A stretch of DNA of 6,059 nt from Bacteroidota bacterium (GCA_029778965.1 JAKPBL010000145.1:1-6059); one strand, 5' to 3'. Shown: positions 1-5,779, counted from the stretch's first letter. The notes: generated from the letters alone by a model not told the origin. A program made the numbers and translations.

Positions 1-82
1 ATGATTATTAAATACTTATATATTGTCACGCCGGTTTGCATACAATGATTCCGATGCGCGGCGATTGTGCTCTTTCCCTTTC

Positions 83-96
83 GTTAAATATTTAAC
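83..96. promoter_or_regulatory. 14-base perfect palindrome just upstream of the hexosaminidase gene
   Basis: GTTAAATATTTAAC reads the same on both strands and ends 8 bases before the ATG at 105. Its position in the leader would suit a repressor or activator site, or a small AT-rich hairpin over the ribosome landing region. No Shine-Dalgarno sequence and no full TAnnTTTG promoter is visible in bases 1-104, so the promoter may lie beyond the left edge. A regulatory role is inference; AT-rich palindromes also arise by chance. Confidence 0.3.
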
Positions 97-104
97 CAGC
101 TAAT

Positions 105-2432
105 ATGACCAAATTCTTATTTCTGTTTTGCGGCTGTTTTGCGGCTGTCCGTTTACAGGCTCAACAGCTCTCGGTAATACCCGAGCCGGCGGAAATGATC
201 ATGCCGAGAATAGCAGCCAGTTTTCCTATCGGCCCGGCTACGAAAATTTTTGTGTCCGGCAGCGAAACGGAAAGGACAGTCAGCTACCTCAACAACTACC
301 TGCAGAAACAATATGGGTTTACCTGTGCCGTGCAAAAAGGCGAAGGCACGGGCATCCGGCTGCACGGGACATCTTCGGCCGGCGAGGCAAGCGCTTACCG
401 GATAGCCGTGAACGCCAAAGGAATATTGGTGGAAGGCGCCGATACGGGTATGTTTTATGGCATACAGACCCTTATTCAGCTACTGGTGCAGAAAACAGGT
501 ACCAGGCAACTGGCCGTTCCCTACGTCAATATCAAAGACCAGCCCCGGTTCAGCTACCGCGGCATGCACCTCGATGTGGCCCGCCATTTCATGGACGTCG
601 ATTTCGTGAAGAAGTACATCGACTACCTGGCGCTGCATAAATTCAATTATTTTCACTGGCACCTCACCGACGACCAGGGCTGGCGAATCGAAATCAAGAA
701 ATATCCCCGCCTTACTTCCGTGGGCGGATTCAGGAACGGCACCATCATCGGCCGGTTTCCCGGTACCGGAAACGATGGCATCAGAACCGGCGGCTTCTAT
801 ACACAGGAGCAGGTAAAAGAGGTGGTAAAATATGCTGCCGACCGTTTTATAATGGTGATACCGGAAATCGAAATGCCGGGACATGCTTCTGCCGCGATTG
901 CTGCCTACCCCGAGCTAAGCTGTTTCCCCAACGAGCCCACTATCACCTATTACCCGAAGCAATGCGCCTGGGCCGGCGACAGCACCGGCAAGCAGGTGAT
1001 ACAAAGCTGGGGCGTGTATGACGATGTGTTCGCCCCTACCGATAAAACTTTCGGTTTCCTGGAAGACGTAATCGATGAAGTGATTGCCCTGTTTCCGTCA
1101 AAATACATCCATGTCGGTGGCGATGAATGTCCCAAAAACAACTGGAAAAAATCCGAATTCTGCCAGAACCTGATCAAAGAAAAAAACCTGAAAGACGAGC
1201 ACGGGCTGCAAAGCTATTTCATCCAGCGCATGGAGAAATATATTAACAGCAAGGGAAGAACGATCATTGGCTGGGACGAGATACTGGAAGGCGGATTGGC
1301 GCCCAATGCAATGGTGATGAGTTGGCGGGGCGAAGAAGGTGGCATTGAAGCCGCCAAACAAAACCACGATGTAATTATGACACCGGGCAGCCATGTTTAC
1401 TTCGACTTCAGCCAGACCCGCAACGAAGATTCGGTGACCATCGGCGGCTTTACGCCCCTGGAAAAGACCTATAGTTATGAGCCCGTTCCCGCAGCGCTGC
1501 CCGCCGACAAAGCCGGTTTCGTGCTGGGCGCCCAGGCGAACCTGTGGACGGAATACATCAAGAACCCACAAAAAGTGGAATACATGGTCTTTCCGCGTAT
1601 TGGCGCCCTCAGCGAAGTACTGTGGTCGCCCAAAGCAAAACGCAACTGGCAACGCTTTGCACAAAAAGTGCCGGTGTATATGCAAAGACTTGATCAATGG
1701 GGCATCAATTACAGCAAGGCTTTTTTTGACGTAAAACCCGAAGTCGGTCCATCGGCGCAGCACCGGGGCATCAGCGTGCGCATGGAAAAATCGGCTCCCG
1801 GCGTGGTTACCCGCTATCGTTTTGTACCTGCCGGCCAGGCAACAGCGGCAGCCGCTGACTACAAAACGCCGCTGCAGATAACCACCAGCGGACTGCTAAC
1901 GGCCTGGAACGAACGAAACGGAAACGCCGTGGGTGCTATGGCAAAACTGGATGTCAGTTTTAACAAAGCTACCGGTAAGGCAGTGACCGTATCGCCCGCG
2001 CCGGCAAAAAACTACCCCGGGCAGGGCGGCGTTTTCGGGCTGGTGAACGGGCTTCGGTCAACAACGGGTATGAACAGCGCAGAATGGTTGGGATGGGACG
2101 GAAAAGACGTTGAGTTCGTGGTTGATCTCCTGGCGCCGGTCGATTTCAGTACGGTTGGTCTTCACACCATTGCATCCGGCGGAAGCTGGGTGTATCCTCC
2201 TTCGGCCATAGAAGTATTCGTGTCAAACGACGGTGCTGCGTACAGCAGCATCGGCAAAACAGGCCTGTTCCAGCCTGCCGGAAATAGCGTGGGTCTAATG
2301 ACCGTAAAAACCAGTGACCAGAAAGCCCGCTTCGTCAAAATAAAGGCAGCGAATTTCGGCCCGATTCCCGAAGGAGCCAGCGGGGCGGGGAAGCCTGCCT
2401 GGCTTTTTGCCGACGAAATCGAGGTTTTTTAA
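105..2432 (+). CDS. Secreted GH20 beta-N-acetylhexosaminidase
   Basis: Glycoside hydrolase family 20 exo-enzyme removing terminal beta-linked GlcNAc (or GalNAc) from chito-oligosaccharides or glycans, by the family's substrate-assisted mechanism in which the substrate acetamido group is the nucleophile. Residues 1-20 form a signal peptide (MTK, hydrophobic stretch, cleavage likely at LQAQ-Q), so it acts in the periplasm or outside. Residues about 21-145 are the GH20 N-terminal alpha/beta domain; about 146-510 the catalytic barrel, with RGMHLDVARHF (152-162, Arg152 for substrate), HWHLTDDQGW (184-193), PEIEMPGH (His260), the catalytic pair Asp340-Glu341 in HVGGDE, and Trp390, Trp407, Tyr432, Trp481 and Glu483 lining the site. 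Residues about 550-625 resemble the chitobiase C-terminal domain, and about 640-775 an F5/8 type C (discoidin-like) domain, probably sugar-binding. All catalytic residues are present and the length is normal for Bacteroidota GH20 enzymes. No SD precedes the ATG. Exact substrate is not readable from sequence. Confidence 0.95.
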   Translation: MTKFLFLFCGCFAAVRLQAQQLSVIPEPAEMIMPRIAASFPIGPATKIFVSGSETERTVSYLNNYLQKQYGFTCAVQKGEGTGIRLHGTSSAGEASAYRIAVNAKGILVEGADTGMFYGIQTLIQLLVQKTGTRQLAVPYVNIKDQPRFSYRGMHLDVARHFMDVDFVKKYIDYLALHKFNYFHWHLTDDQGWRIEIKKYPRLTSVGGFRNGTIIGRFPGTGNDGIRTGGFYTQEQVKEVVKYAADRFIMVIPEIEMPGHASAAIAAYPELSCFPNEPTITYYPKQCAWAGDSTGKQVIQSWGVYDDVFAPTDKTFGFLEDVIDEVIALFPSKYIHVGGDECPKNNWKKSEFCQNLIKEKNLKDEHGLQSYFIQRMEKYINSKGRTIIGWDEILEGGLAPNAMVMSWRGEEGGIEAAKQNHDVIMTPGSHVYFDFSQTRNEDSVTIGGFTPLEKTYSYEPVPAALPADKAGFVLGAQANLWTEYIKNPQKVEYMVFPRIGALSEVLWSPKAKRNWQRFAQKVPVYMQRLDQWGINYSKAFFDVKPEVGPSAQHRGISVRMEKSAPGVVTRYRFVPAGQATAAAADYKTPLQITTSGLLTAWNERNGNAVGAMAKLDVSFNKATGKAVTVSPAPAKNYPGQGGVFGLVNGLRSTTGMNSAEWLGWDGKDVEFVVDLLAPVDFSTVGLHTIASGGSWVYPPSAIEVFVSNDGAAYSSIGKTGLFQPAGNSVGLMTVKTSDQKARFVKIKAANFGPIPEGASGAGKPAWLFADEIEVF
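123..148 (+). repeat. 11-base tandem duplication in the signal-peptide codons
   Basis: CTGTTTTGCGG occurs twice head to tail (123-133, 134-144), followed by CTGT, the start of a third copy. It encodes part of the hydrophobic core (LFCGCFAAV). Because 11 is not a multiple of three, gain or loss of one copy would shift the reading frame right after the start and abolish the enzyme. In the present sequence the frame is open. Confidence 0.8.
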
Positions 2433-2459
2433 GACCAGGCCGCCGGCGGAAAGAAAAAA

Positions 2460-2520
2460 TGCCAATGGAATCAATCGATTGCAATTGGCAAAAGCACATT
2501 TGTTTTAATAGATTTGCCAA
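2460..2520. promoter_or_regulatory. Three alternating TGCCAA/TTGGCA half-sites over the nagB promoter
   Basis: TGCCAAT (2460-2466), ATTGGCA (2484-2490) and TTTGCCAA (2513-2520) form two overlapping inverted repeats: the first two pair over 7 bases with a 17-base gap, and TTGGCAAA (2485-2492) pairs with TTTGCCAA over 8 bases with a 20-base gap. A further perfect palindrome, CAATCGATTG (2472-2481), sits inside the first. The middle half-site covers the -33 element and the last covers the -7 element, which is where a repressor would block polymerase. That this is the operator of an amino-sugar regulator is inference; no regulator gene is in the window. Confidence 0.45.
2485..2516 (+). promoter_or_regulatory. 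Bacteroidota-type promoter for nagB
   Basis: TTG (2485-2487) and TAGATTTG (2509-2516, exact TAnnTTTG) are 21 bases apart, matching the primary sigma factor promoter of Bacteroidota. Transcription would start near 2520, giving a leader of roughly 20-25 bases before the ATG at 2544. This implies that nagB can be expressed independently of the upstream hexosaminidase gene. Confidence 0.6.
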
Positions 2521-2543
2521 CGTTACCAAAACCCCATTAGCAT

Positions 2544-4451
2544 ATGAGCATGGCCGATTCATTTGAAAAAATACCCGTGCGGATCTACAGCAGCCTGAAA
2601 GAAGGGTCCGTATTTATTGCCCACGAAATTGCCAAAGCCATCCGGCAAAAACAGGCGGAAGGCAAACCTTGTGTTTTAGGTTTGGCCACGGGCTCATCGC
2701 CCAAAGCAGTGTATGCTGAGCTGGTTCGGCTGCACCGGGAAGAAGGGCTTAGCTTCAGCAACGTAATCAGCTTCAACCTCGATGAATATTACCCGATCGA
2801 CAAAGATGCATTGCAGAGCTACAACCGCTACATGAGAGAACAACTGTTCAACCATGTGGACATCAAGCCCGAGAACATTCATATTCCCAGCGGCGAATGG
2901 CCGAAAGACGATATCAAAAAATATACGGCAGAATACGACCAGAAAATCAAAGAGGCGGGCGGTGTCGAGATCCAGGTATTGGGCATCGGCTCCAACGGGC
3001 ATATTGGTTTCAACGAGCCCGGCTCCAGCCGCTTCTCACGCACCCGCCTGGTGAACCTCGAAAACTCCACCCGCGTAGCCAATGCCTATGAGTTTTCCAA
3101 TATAACGCAGGTGCCGCGCCTGGCTGTTACCATGGGCATAGACACCATCATGAACGCGCGCAAGATTTTCCTGATGGGCTGGGGCGCTGTAAAAGCATCT
3201 GTTATCCAGAAAGCAGTGGAAGAGAACGTTACAGAACAGATCCCCGCTTCCCTGTTGCAGCAGCACAACGATACAGTGTTCGTTCTCGATGAATTTGCCG
3301 CGGCCGAACTGACCCGGTACCGCAGTCCCTGGCTGACCGGCGACATCAAATGGACGCCCGCCATGATCAAAAAGGCGGTTGTCAATACGGCGCTCAAAGT
3401 AGGAAAACCGGTACTGGGGCTGACCAACAGCGATTACAACGACAATGGCCTGGGTGACCTGCTGGTAGAAAAAGGCGATTCATATGAAGTGAACCTGGAA
3501 GTGTATTACATGCTGCGCGACAGCATTACCGGCTGGCCCGGTGGCAAGCCCAATGCCGTAATACCGAATCACCCCGAGCGGTCGCTCCCCTACCCAAAGC
3601 GTTGCGTGATTTTCAGTCCGCATCCCGACGACGATATCATCAGCATGGGCGGCACTTTCATGCGCCTGCAAGACCAGGGTCACGAAGTGCATGTAGCCTA
3701 CCAGACGAGCGGAAACATCGCCGTTACCGACGAGTTTGTAACCCGGTTTCTCGATTTTGCCGTAGGCTTCGAAGAGATTTCCGGCATCGACTCAAATAAG
3801 AGCCGTAAGATCCACGACGACGCGCGTGCATTTTTGAAAACCAAAAAACCGGGCGCCAGCGATACGGCCGAGGTACGGGCCATTAAAGGACTGATCCGCC
3901 GTTGCGAGGCAAGAGCTACCTGTCGCTATGTAGGTATCAAGGATGAACATATCCATTTTCAGAACCTGCCTTTCTACGAAACAGGCACGGTGAAGAAGAA
4001 CCCGATGGGCGAAGCCGATGTACTGCTGACCATGGAACTGCTGCGCCAGATCAAACCGCACCAGATCTATGCTGCGGGCGACCTGGCCGACCCGCACGGT
4101 ACGCACAAGGTTTGCCTCGATGTCATTTTCGAATCGATGCGCCGCCTGAAAGCCGCGGGTGATGAATGGGTGAAAGATTGCTGGGTATGGATGTACAAAG
4201 GCGCCTGGCAGGAGTGGAACATTGAGGAGATCGAGATGGCCATTCCGATGAGTCCCGACCAGGTAATGAAAAAGCGCCTGGGTATCTTTATCCACCAGTC
4301 GCAAAAAGATTCCGTGCCTTTCCAGGGAACCGATGCCCGCGAGTTCTGGCAACGCGCGGAAGACCGGAACCGCAATACCGCCGAATTGTATGCAAAACTG
4401 GGGCTCACGCAATATGCTGCTATGGAAGCATTTGTGCGCTGGCATTATTAA
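2544..4451 (+). CDS. nagB: Glucosamine-6-phosphate deaminase fused to an LmbE/PIG-L deacetylase-like domain
   Basis: Cytoplasmic enzyme of amino-sugar breakdown: glucosamine 6-phosphate + water to fructose 6-phosphate + ammonia. Residues about 10-265 are the NagB domain, with the phosphate-binding LATGSSP (47-53), FNLDEYY (77-83, catalytic Asp80) and GIGSNGHIGFNEPGSS (147-162, His153 and Glu158). Asn151 stands where E. coli NagB has Asp141; Asn is also found there in other functional NagB proteins. Residues about 350-600 are an LmbE/PIG-L-like zinc deacetylase domain: HPDDD (360-364) supplies the metal-binding His and Asp, and HGTH (518-521) the later His pair. At 635 residues it is more than twice the length of E. 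coli NagB, but this long form is known in Bacteroidota. The role of the second domain is unproven; deacetylating GlcNAc 6-phosphate would fit. ATG at 2544 was chosen; a second in-frame ATG at 2550 is nearly equivalent. No SD is present. The gene lies 111 bases behind the hexosaminidase gene. Confidence 0.93.
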   Translation: MSMADSFEKIPVRIYSSLKEGSVFIAHEIAKAIRQKQAEGKPCVLGLATGSSPKAVYAELVRLHREEGLSFSNVISFNLDEYYPIDKDALQSYNRYMREQLFNHVDIKPENIHIPSGEWPKDDIKKYTAEYDQKIKEAGGVEIQVLGIGSNGHIGFNEPGSSRFSRTRLVNLENSTRVANAYEFSNITQVPRLAVTMGIDTIMNARKIFLMGWGAVKASVIQKAVEENVTEQIPASLLQQHNDTVFVLDEFAAAELTRYRSPWLTGDIKWTPAMIKKAVVNTALKVGKPVLGLTNSDYNDNGLGDLLVEKGDSYEVNLEVYYMLRDSITGWPGGKPNAVIPNHPERSLPYPKRCVIFSPHPDDDIISMGGTFMRLQDQGHEVHVAYQTSGNIAVTDEFVTRFLDFAVGFEEISGIDSNKSRKIHDDARAFLKTKKPGASDTAEVRAIKGLIRRCEARATCRYVGIKDEHIHFQNLPFYETGTVKKNPMGEADVLLTMELLRQIKPHQIYAAGDLADPHGTHKVCLDVIFESMRRLKAAGDEWVKDCWVWMYKGAWQEWNIEEIEMAIPMSPDQVMKKRLGIFIHQSQKDSVPFQGTDAREFWQRAEDRNRNTAELYAKLGLTQYAAMEAFVRWHY

Positions 4452-4468
4452 TAAATACATGATTTTTC

Positions 4469-4499
4469 TTGGGGGCGAAGACGGTTTTTGCTATCTTCG
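4469..4499 (+). promoter_or_regulatory. Promoter of the tRNA-Arg gene
   Basis: TTG (4469-4471) and TATCTTCG (4492-4499, one mismatch to TAnnTTTG) are 20 bases apart, the usual Bacteroidota spacing. A start around 4503-4507 leaves a short 5' leader for RNase P to remove before the tRNA at 4520. It lies 18 bases beyond the nagB stop codon. Confidence 0.6.
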
Positions 4500-4504
4500 C
4501 CCTC
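4471..4504. repeat. Perfect inverted repeat enclosing the tRNA promoter -7 box
   Basis: GGGCGAAGA (4473-4481) is the reverse complement of TCTTCGCCC (4494-4502), with a 12-base gap; a G-T and a G-C pair extend the stem to 11. In nagB read-through RNA this would be a strong 3' hairpin, but no T tract follows (CTCCCTTAAC), so it is not a standard terminator. In DNA, the right arm overlaps the -7 element. Confidence 0.6.
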
Positions 4505-4519
4505 CCTTAACAGGGAAAT

Positions 4520-4593
4520 GGCTCCGTAGCTCAACTGAATAGAGCATCTGACTACGGATCAGAAGGTTTCAGGTTTGAATCCTGACGGAGTCA
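4520..4593 (+). tRNA. tRNA-Arg, anticodon ACG
   Basis: A complete 74-base cloverleaf. The acceptor stem GGCTCCG pairs with CGGAGTC (one G-T pair at 2-71); D stem GCTC/GAGC with a 9-base loop; anticodon stem TCTGA/TCAGA around loop CTACGGA, giving anticodon ACG; variable loop AGGTT; T stem TCAGG/CCTGA with loop TTTGAAT; discriminator A. No CCA is encoded, so it is added after transcription. A34 is expected to be edited to inosine by TadA, so the tRNA reads CGU, CGC and CGA. Oddity: position 56 in the T loop is T rather than the near-invariant C, and position 19 in the D loop is A rather than G. Confidence 0.96.
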
Positions 4594-4612
4594 CTGATTT
4601 TCAAAAACTTAT

Positions 4613-4648
4613 AAAGGACTGGTTCAGCAGATGGATCAGTCCTTTTTT
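4613..4648 (+). terminator. Rho-independent terminator of the tRNA-Arg transcript
   Basis: AAAGGACTGGTTC (4613-4625) pairs along its whole length with GGATCAGTCCTTT (4633-4645), allowing two G-T pairs, around a 7-base loop. The stem runs directly into a T tract (4643-4648, then ATTTT). It begins 20 bases after the tRNA 3' end and is in the right orientation to end that transcript. Confidence 0.85.
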
Positions 4649-4665
4649 ATTTTCAACAACTTTTT

Positions 4666-4749
4666 GACCTGGTTTTCATAAGCCCACTTGTCGAAATCCC
4701 TGGAAGTAAATTCCGACCCATTGTTTACCTGAATGCGGACCGGCAATAA
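4666..4749 (-). pseudogene. Fragment of an IS3-family transposase (orfB integrase core)
   Basis: Read on the - strand, 28 codons match the rve/DDE core of IS3-family orfB around the second catalytic Asp: QVNNGSEF then DKWAYENQV, where intact elements typically read QVDNGPEF and DKWAYENGV. The catalytic Asp is Asn here. A TGA lies ten codons upstream of QV in the same frame (4759-4761), and resemblance stops after the ENQV, where the frame runs into the tRNA terminator. The rest of the element and its terminal repeats are not visible, so this is a dead remnant. A longer - strand frame over the same bases (4676-4888) is out of register with the homology and resembles nothing I know. The family call rests on the motif only. 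Confidence 0.65.
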
Positions 4750-5064
4750 TATCTGTTTTCAGTTCTGAAGAAACGCCCGATATTTTTTCGAGTAAAGAAG
4801 GTTTGTTCTCTGCAGCGACAGGTTTTCTTTGGATGGCATTTGTAAAAATTTCTCTAAAGATGGTAGTTTTCCGATGCTGTTGAACCATTATGACAAAACA
4901 ATCACATCGCGTTCCATTTTTTTCAAGCCGGATGCTTCGTTTGTTTGTGTAACAAACCTAATGGACAACTAACCGGAAAACAGATCGCAATAGTCCTAAG
5001 AACCTGAAAAAATCCTGATCTAAATCCATTACCCTGGAAAAGCAACTGCCCTAAAAAATGTCCA

Positions 5065-5107
5065 CAACGCCGCATTACAACAGCGCCGCAGCAATGCGTT
5101 GTTTTTT
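5065..5107. terminator. Possible bidirectional terminator, no known gene attached
   Basis: CGCATT (5071-5076) pairs with AATGCG (5093-5098). CAA (5065-5067) and TTG (5099-5101) add three pairs outside a CGC bulge. A T6 run follows at once (5102-5107), and an A6 run lies six bases upstream (5053-5058), which would be the T tract for - strand transcripts. The 16-base loop and the bulge make it weaker than the tRNA terminator. Confidence 0.4.
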
Positions 5108-5166
5108 ATATGCCGTCCTGTAGCACCGCGTAAGCAGGATAAATGATGCTTTTTCAAAAGATTTCA

Positions 5167-5237
5167 ATATCCCTGTTAAAACAATGCCCCAGGGATATAC
5201 ATTCTTAACAGGAAAACTGCTGTGCTTTCAGCTTTTC
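5167..5237. repeat. Overlapping, mutually exclusive inverted repeats
   Basis: ATATCCCTG (5167-5175) is the reverse complement of CAGGGATAT (5190-5198). CCTGTTAA (5172-5179), which shares CCTG with the first arm, is the reverse complement of TTAACAGG (5205-5212). A third hairpin, GAAAACTG (5212-5219) with CAG-C-TTTTC (5229-5237, one bulged C), shares base G5212 with the second. As RNA only one of the first two stems could form at a time. Confidence 0.6.
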
Positions 5238-5254
5238 TTGTCACCGGAAAAAAA

Positions 5255-5285
5255 TTTCAATTTTTCAAAATCACTTTTATATTTG
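5255..5285 (+). promoter_or_regulatory. Promoter upstream of the small gene
   Basis: TATATTTG (5278-5285) matches TAnnTTTG exactly; TTTC (5255-5258), one base from TTTG, lies 19 bases upstream. A start near 5290 would give a leader of about 150 bases before the ATG at 5442, long for this group. No other good candidate lies closer. Confidence 0.5.
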
Positions 5286-5441
5286 CCTTGTATAGTATGC
5301 CTGTTTTAGCAAATTAGCCTTTTTTGTTACTGTCTCTGCCTCGTAAGTTCATTGATTATCGTGAGCTGATGGCATCCTATCATATCTCCAGCGCCGGGTT
5401 TTAGGAATCGCATTTTTAACTTAATTGTAAAATTGTTATTT

Positions 5442-5690
5442 ATGAAACTGTCAGAATTTATTGCATTACCAGAGGACCACAAAAGATCTATCGTTATGAC
5501 TGAAGGTGTTGCCATTGCTAAGAGACACCTTAACAATCAAATGATTTTCCTTTATCAGTTACATGAATTCTATGTAGAGACCTACTGCTGTTATAAGTGT
5601 AAAGAGATCGAGGAGTACAGGGTGTTTCAGGATACAAAACAATTGTTCCCCTATTTGGACGCCATCCGGATAGATCAATTACTAAATTGA
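5442..5690 (+). CDS. Small uncharacterised protein, 82 residues
   Basis: Function unknown. The protein starts MKLSEFIALPEDHK and is predicted soluble, with no signal peptide or membrane segment. It has a hydrophobic/aromatic centre (FLYQLHEFYVETYCCY, 36-51), three cysteines (49, 50, 53) and an acidic YLDAIRIDQLL ending. The layout (LSEF, then YQL-x-x-FYVE, then PYLD...ID) recalls short uncharacterised proteins common in Chitinophagaceae genomes; this is from memory of the family pattern, and no function is known to me. I chose ATG 5442; a TTG at 5433 would add three residues but is a weaker start. The bases before the ATG are AT-rich without an SD. The gene is more AT-rich than the left-hand genes, has its own candidate promoter, and stands alone among remnants. 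Confidence 0.75.
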   Translation: MKLSEFIALPEDHKRSIVMTEGVAIAKRHLNNQMIFLYQLHEFYVETYCCYKCKEIEEYRVFQDTKQLFPYLDAIRIDQLLN

Positions 5691-5703
5691 TCAGGCATCC
5701 TTT
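5668..5703 (+). terminator. Hairpin spanning the stop codon of the small gene, possible weak terminator
   Basis: GATCAATT (5673-5680) and AATTGATC (5685-5692) pair perfectly around the 4-base loop ACTA, and GGAT (5668-5671) can pair with ATCC (5697-5700) outside a small internal loop. The TGA stop (5688-5690) lies in the 3' arm. Only TTT follows, so termination would be weak; protecting the mRNA 3' end is an alternative. Confidence 0.4.
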
Positions 5704-5779
5704 CCCGTTCCGGTCTGTGTTTAATAATATCAATGTAATAAGGGCATTGCTTACCCGTTAATGCTACCTTCAGCGGCCG

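Larger units (their letters stand above)
4894..5441. other. Gene-free AT-rich stretch with hairpins and one promoter
   Basis: I see no convincing coding sequence on either strand. The stretch contains a small hairpin (GTTTGTT/AACAAAC, 4939-4957), a terminator-like structure near 5065-5107, a cluster of competing inverted repeats at 5167-5237, and an exact TAnnTTTG promoter at 5278-5285 that probably serves the small gene at 5442. I saw no copy of the tRNA 3' end that would mark an attachment site. Confidence 0.5.

Noticed and set aside
19..25. TATATTG as a -7 box for the hexosaminidase gene
   Set aside because: It is one T short of TAnnTTTG, and its -33 partner would lie at or beyond the window edge, so it cannot be judged.
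128..640. A 170-codon + strand frame inside the hexosaminidase gene
   Set aside because: It overlaps the well-supported GH20 frame, starts with a non-ATG codon, is rich in Arg, Gly and Pro as expected for an out-of-frame reading, and matches no family I know.
1098..1763. A 221-codon - strand frame inside the hexosaminidase gene
   Set aside because: It lies antisense to the GH20 catalytic region, with low-complexity, unfamiliar sequence; a shadow frame.
2440..2449. CCGCCGGCGG palindrome after the hexosaminidase stop codon as a terminator
   Set aside because: It can form only about three pairs with a 4-base loop and is followed by an A-rich stretch, not a T tract, on the + strand.
3792..4460. 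A 222-codon - strand frame over the end of nagB
   Set aside because: Antisense to the conserved LmbE-like domain, no recognisable motifs; a shadow frame.
4581..4593. tRNA 3' end as an integration attachment site
   Set aside because: I looked for a second copy of the tRNA 3' sequence downstream and found none, and no integrase gene is in the window.
4676..4888. 70-codon - strand frame as a real gene
   Set aside because: The recognisable IS3 transposase homology in these bases is in a different frame, and this frame has no familiar motif.
5433..5441. TTG at 5433 as the start of the small gene
   Set aside because: ATG at 5442 is in frame, a far commoner start, and gives the MKLSEF beginning that looks like the family N-terminus.
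5327..5536. 69-codon - strand frame upstream of and overlapping the small gene
   Set aside because: It overlaps the small gene antisense, shows no known motif, and has no recognisable promoter.
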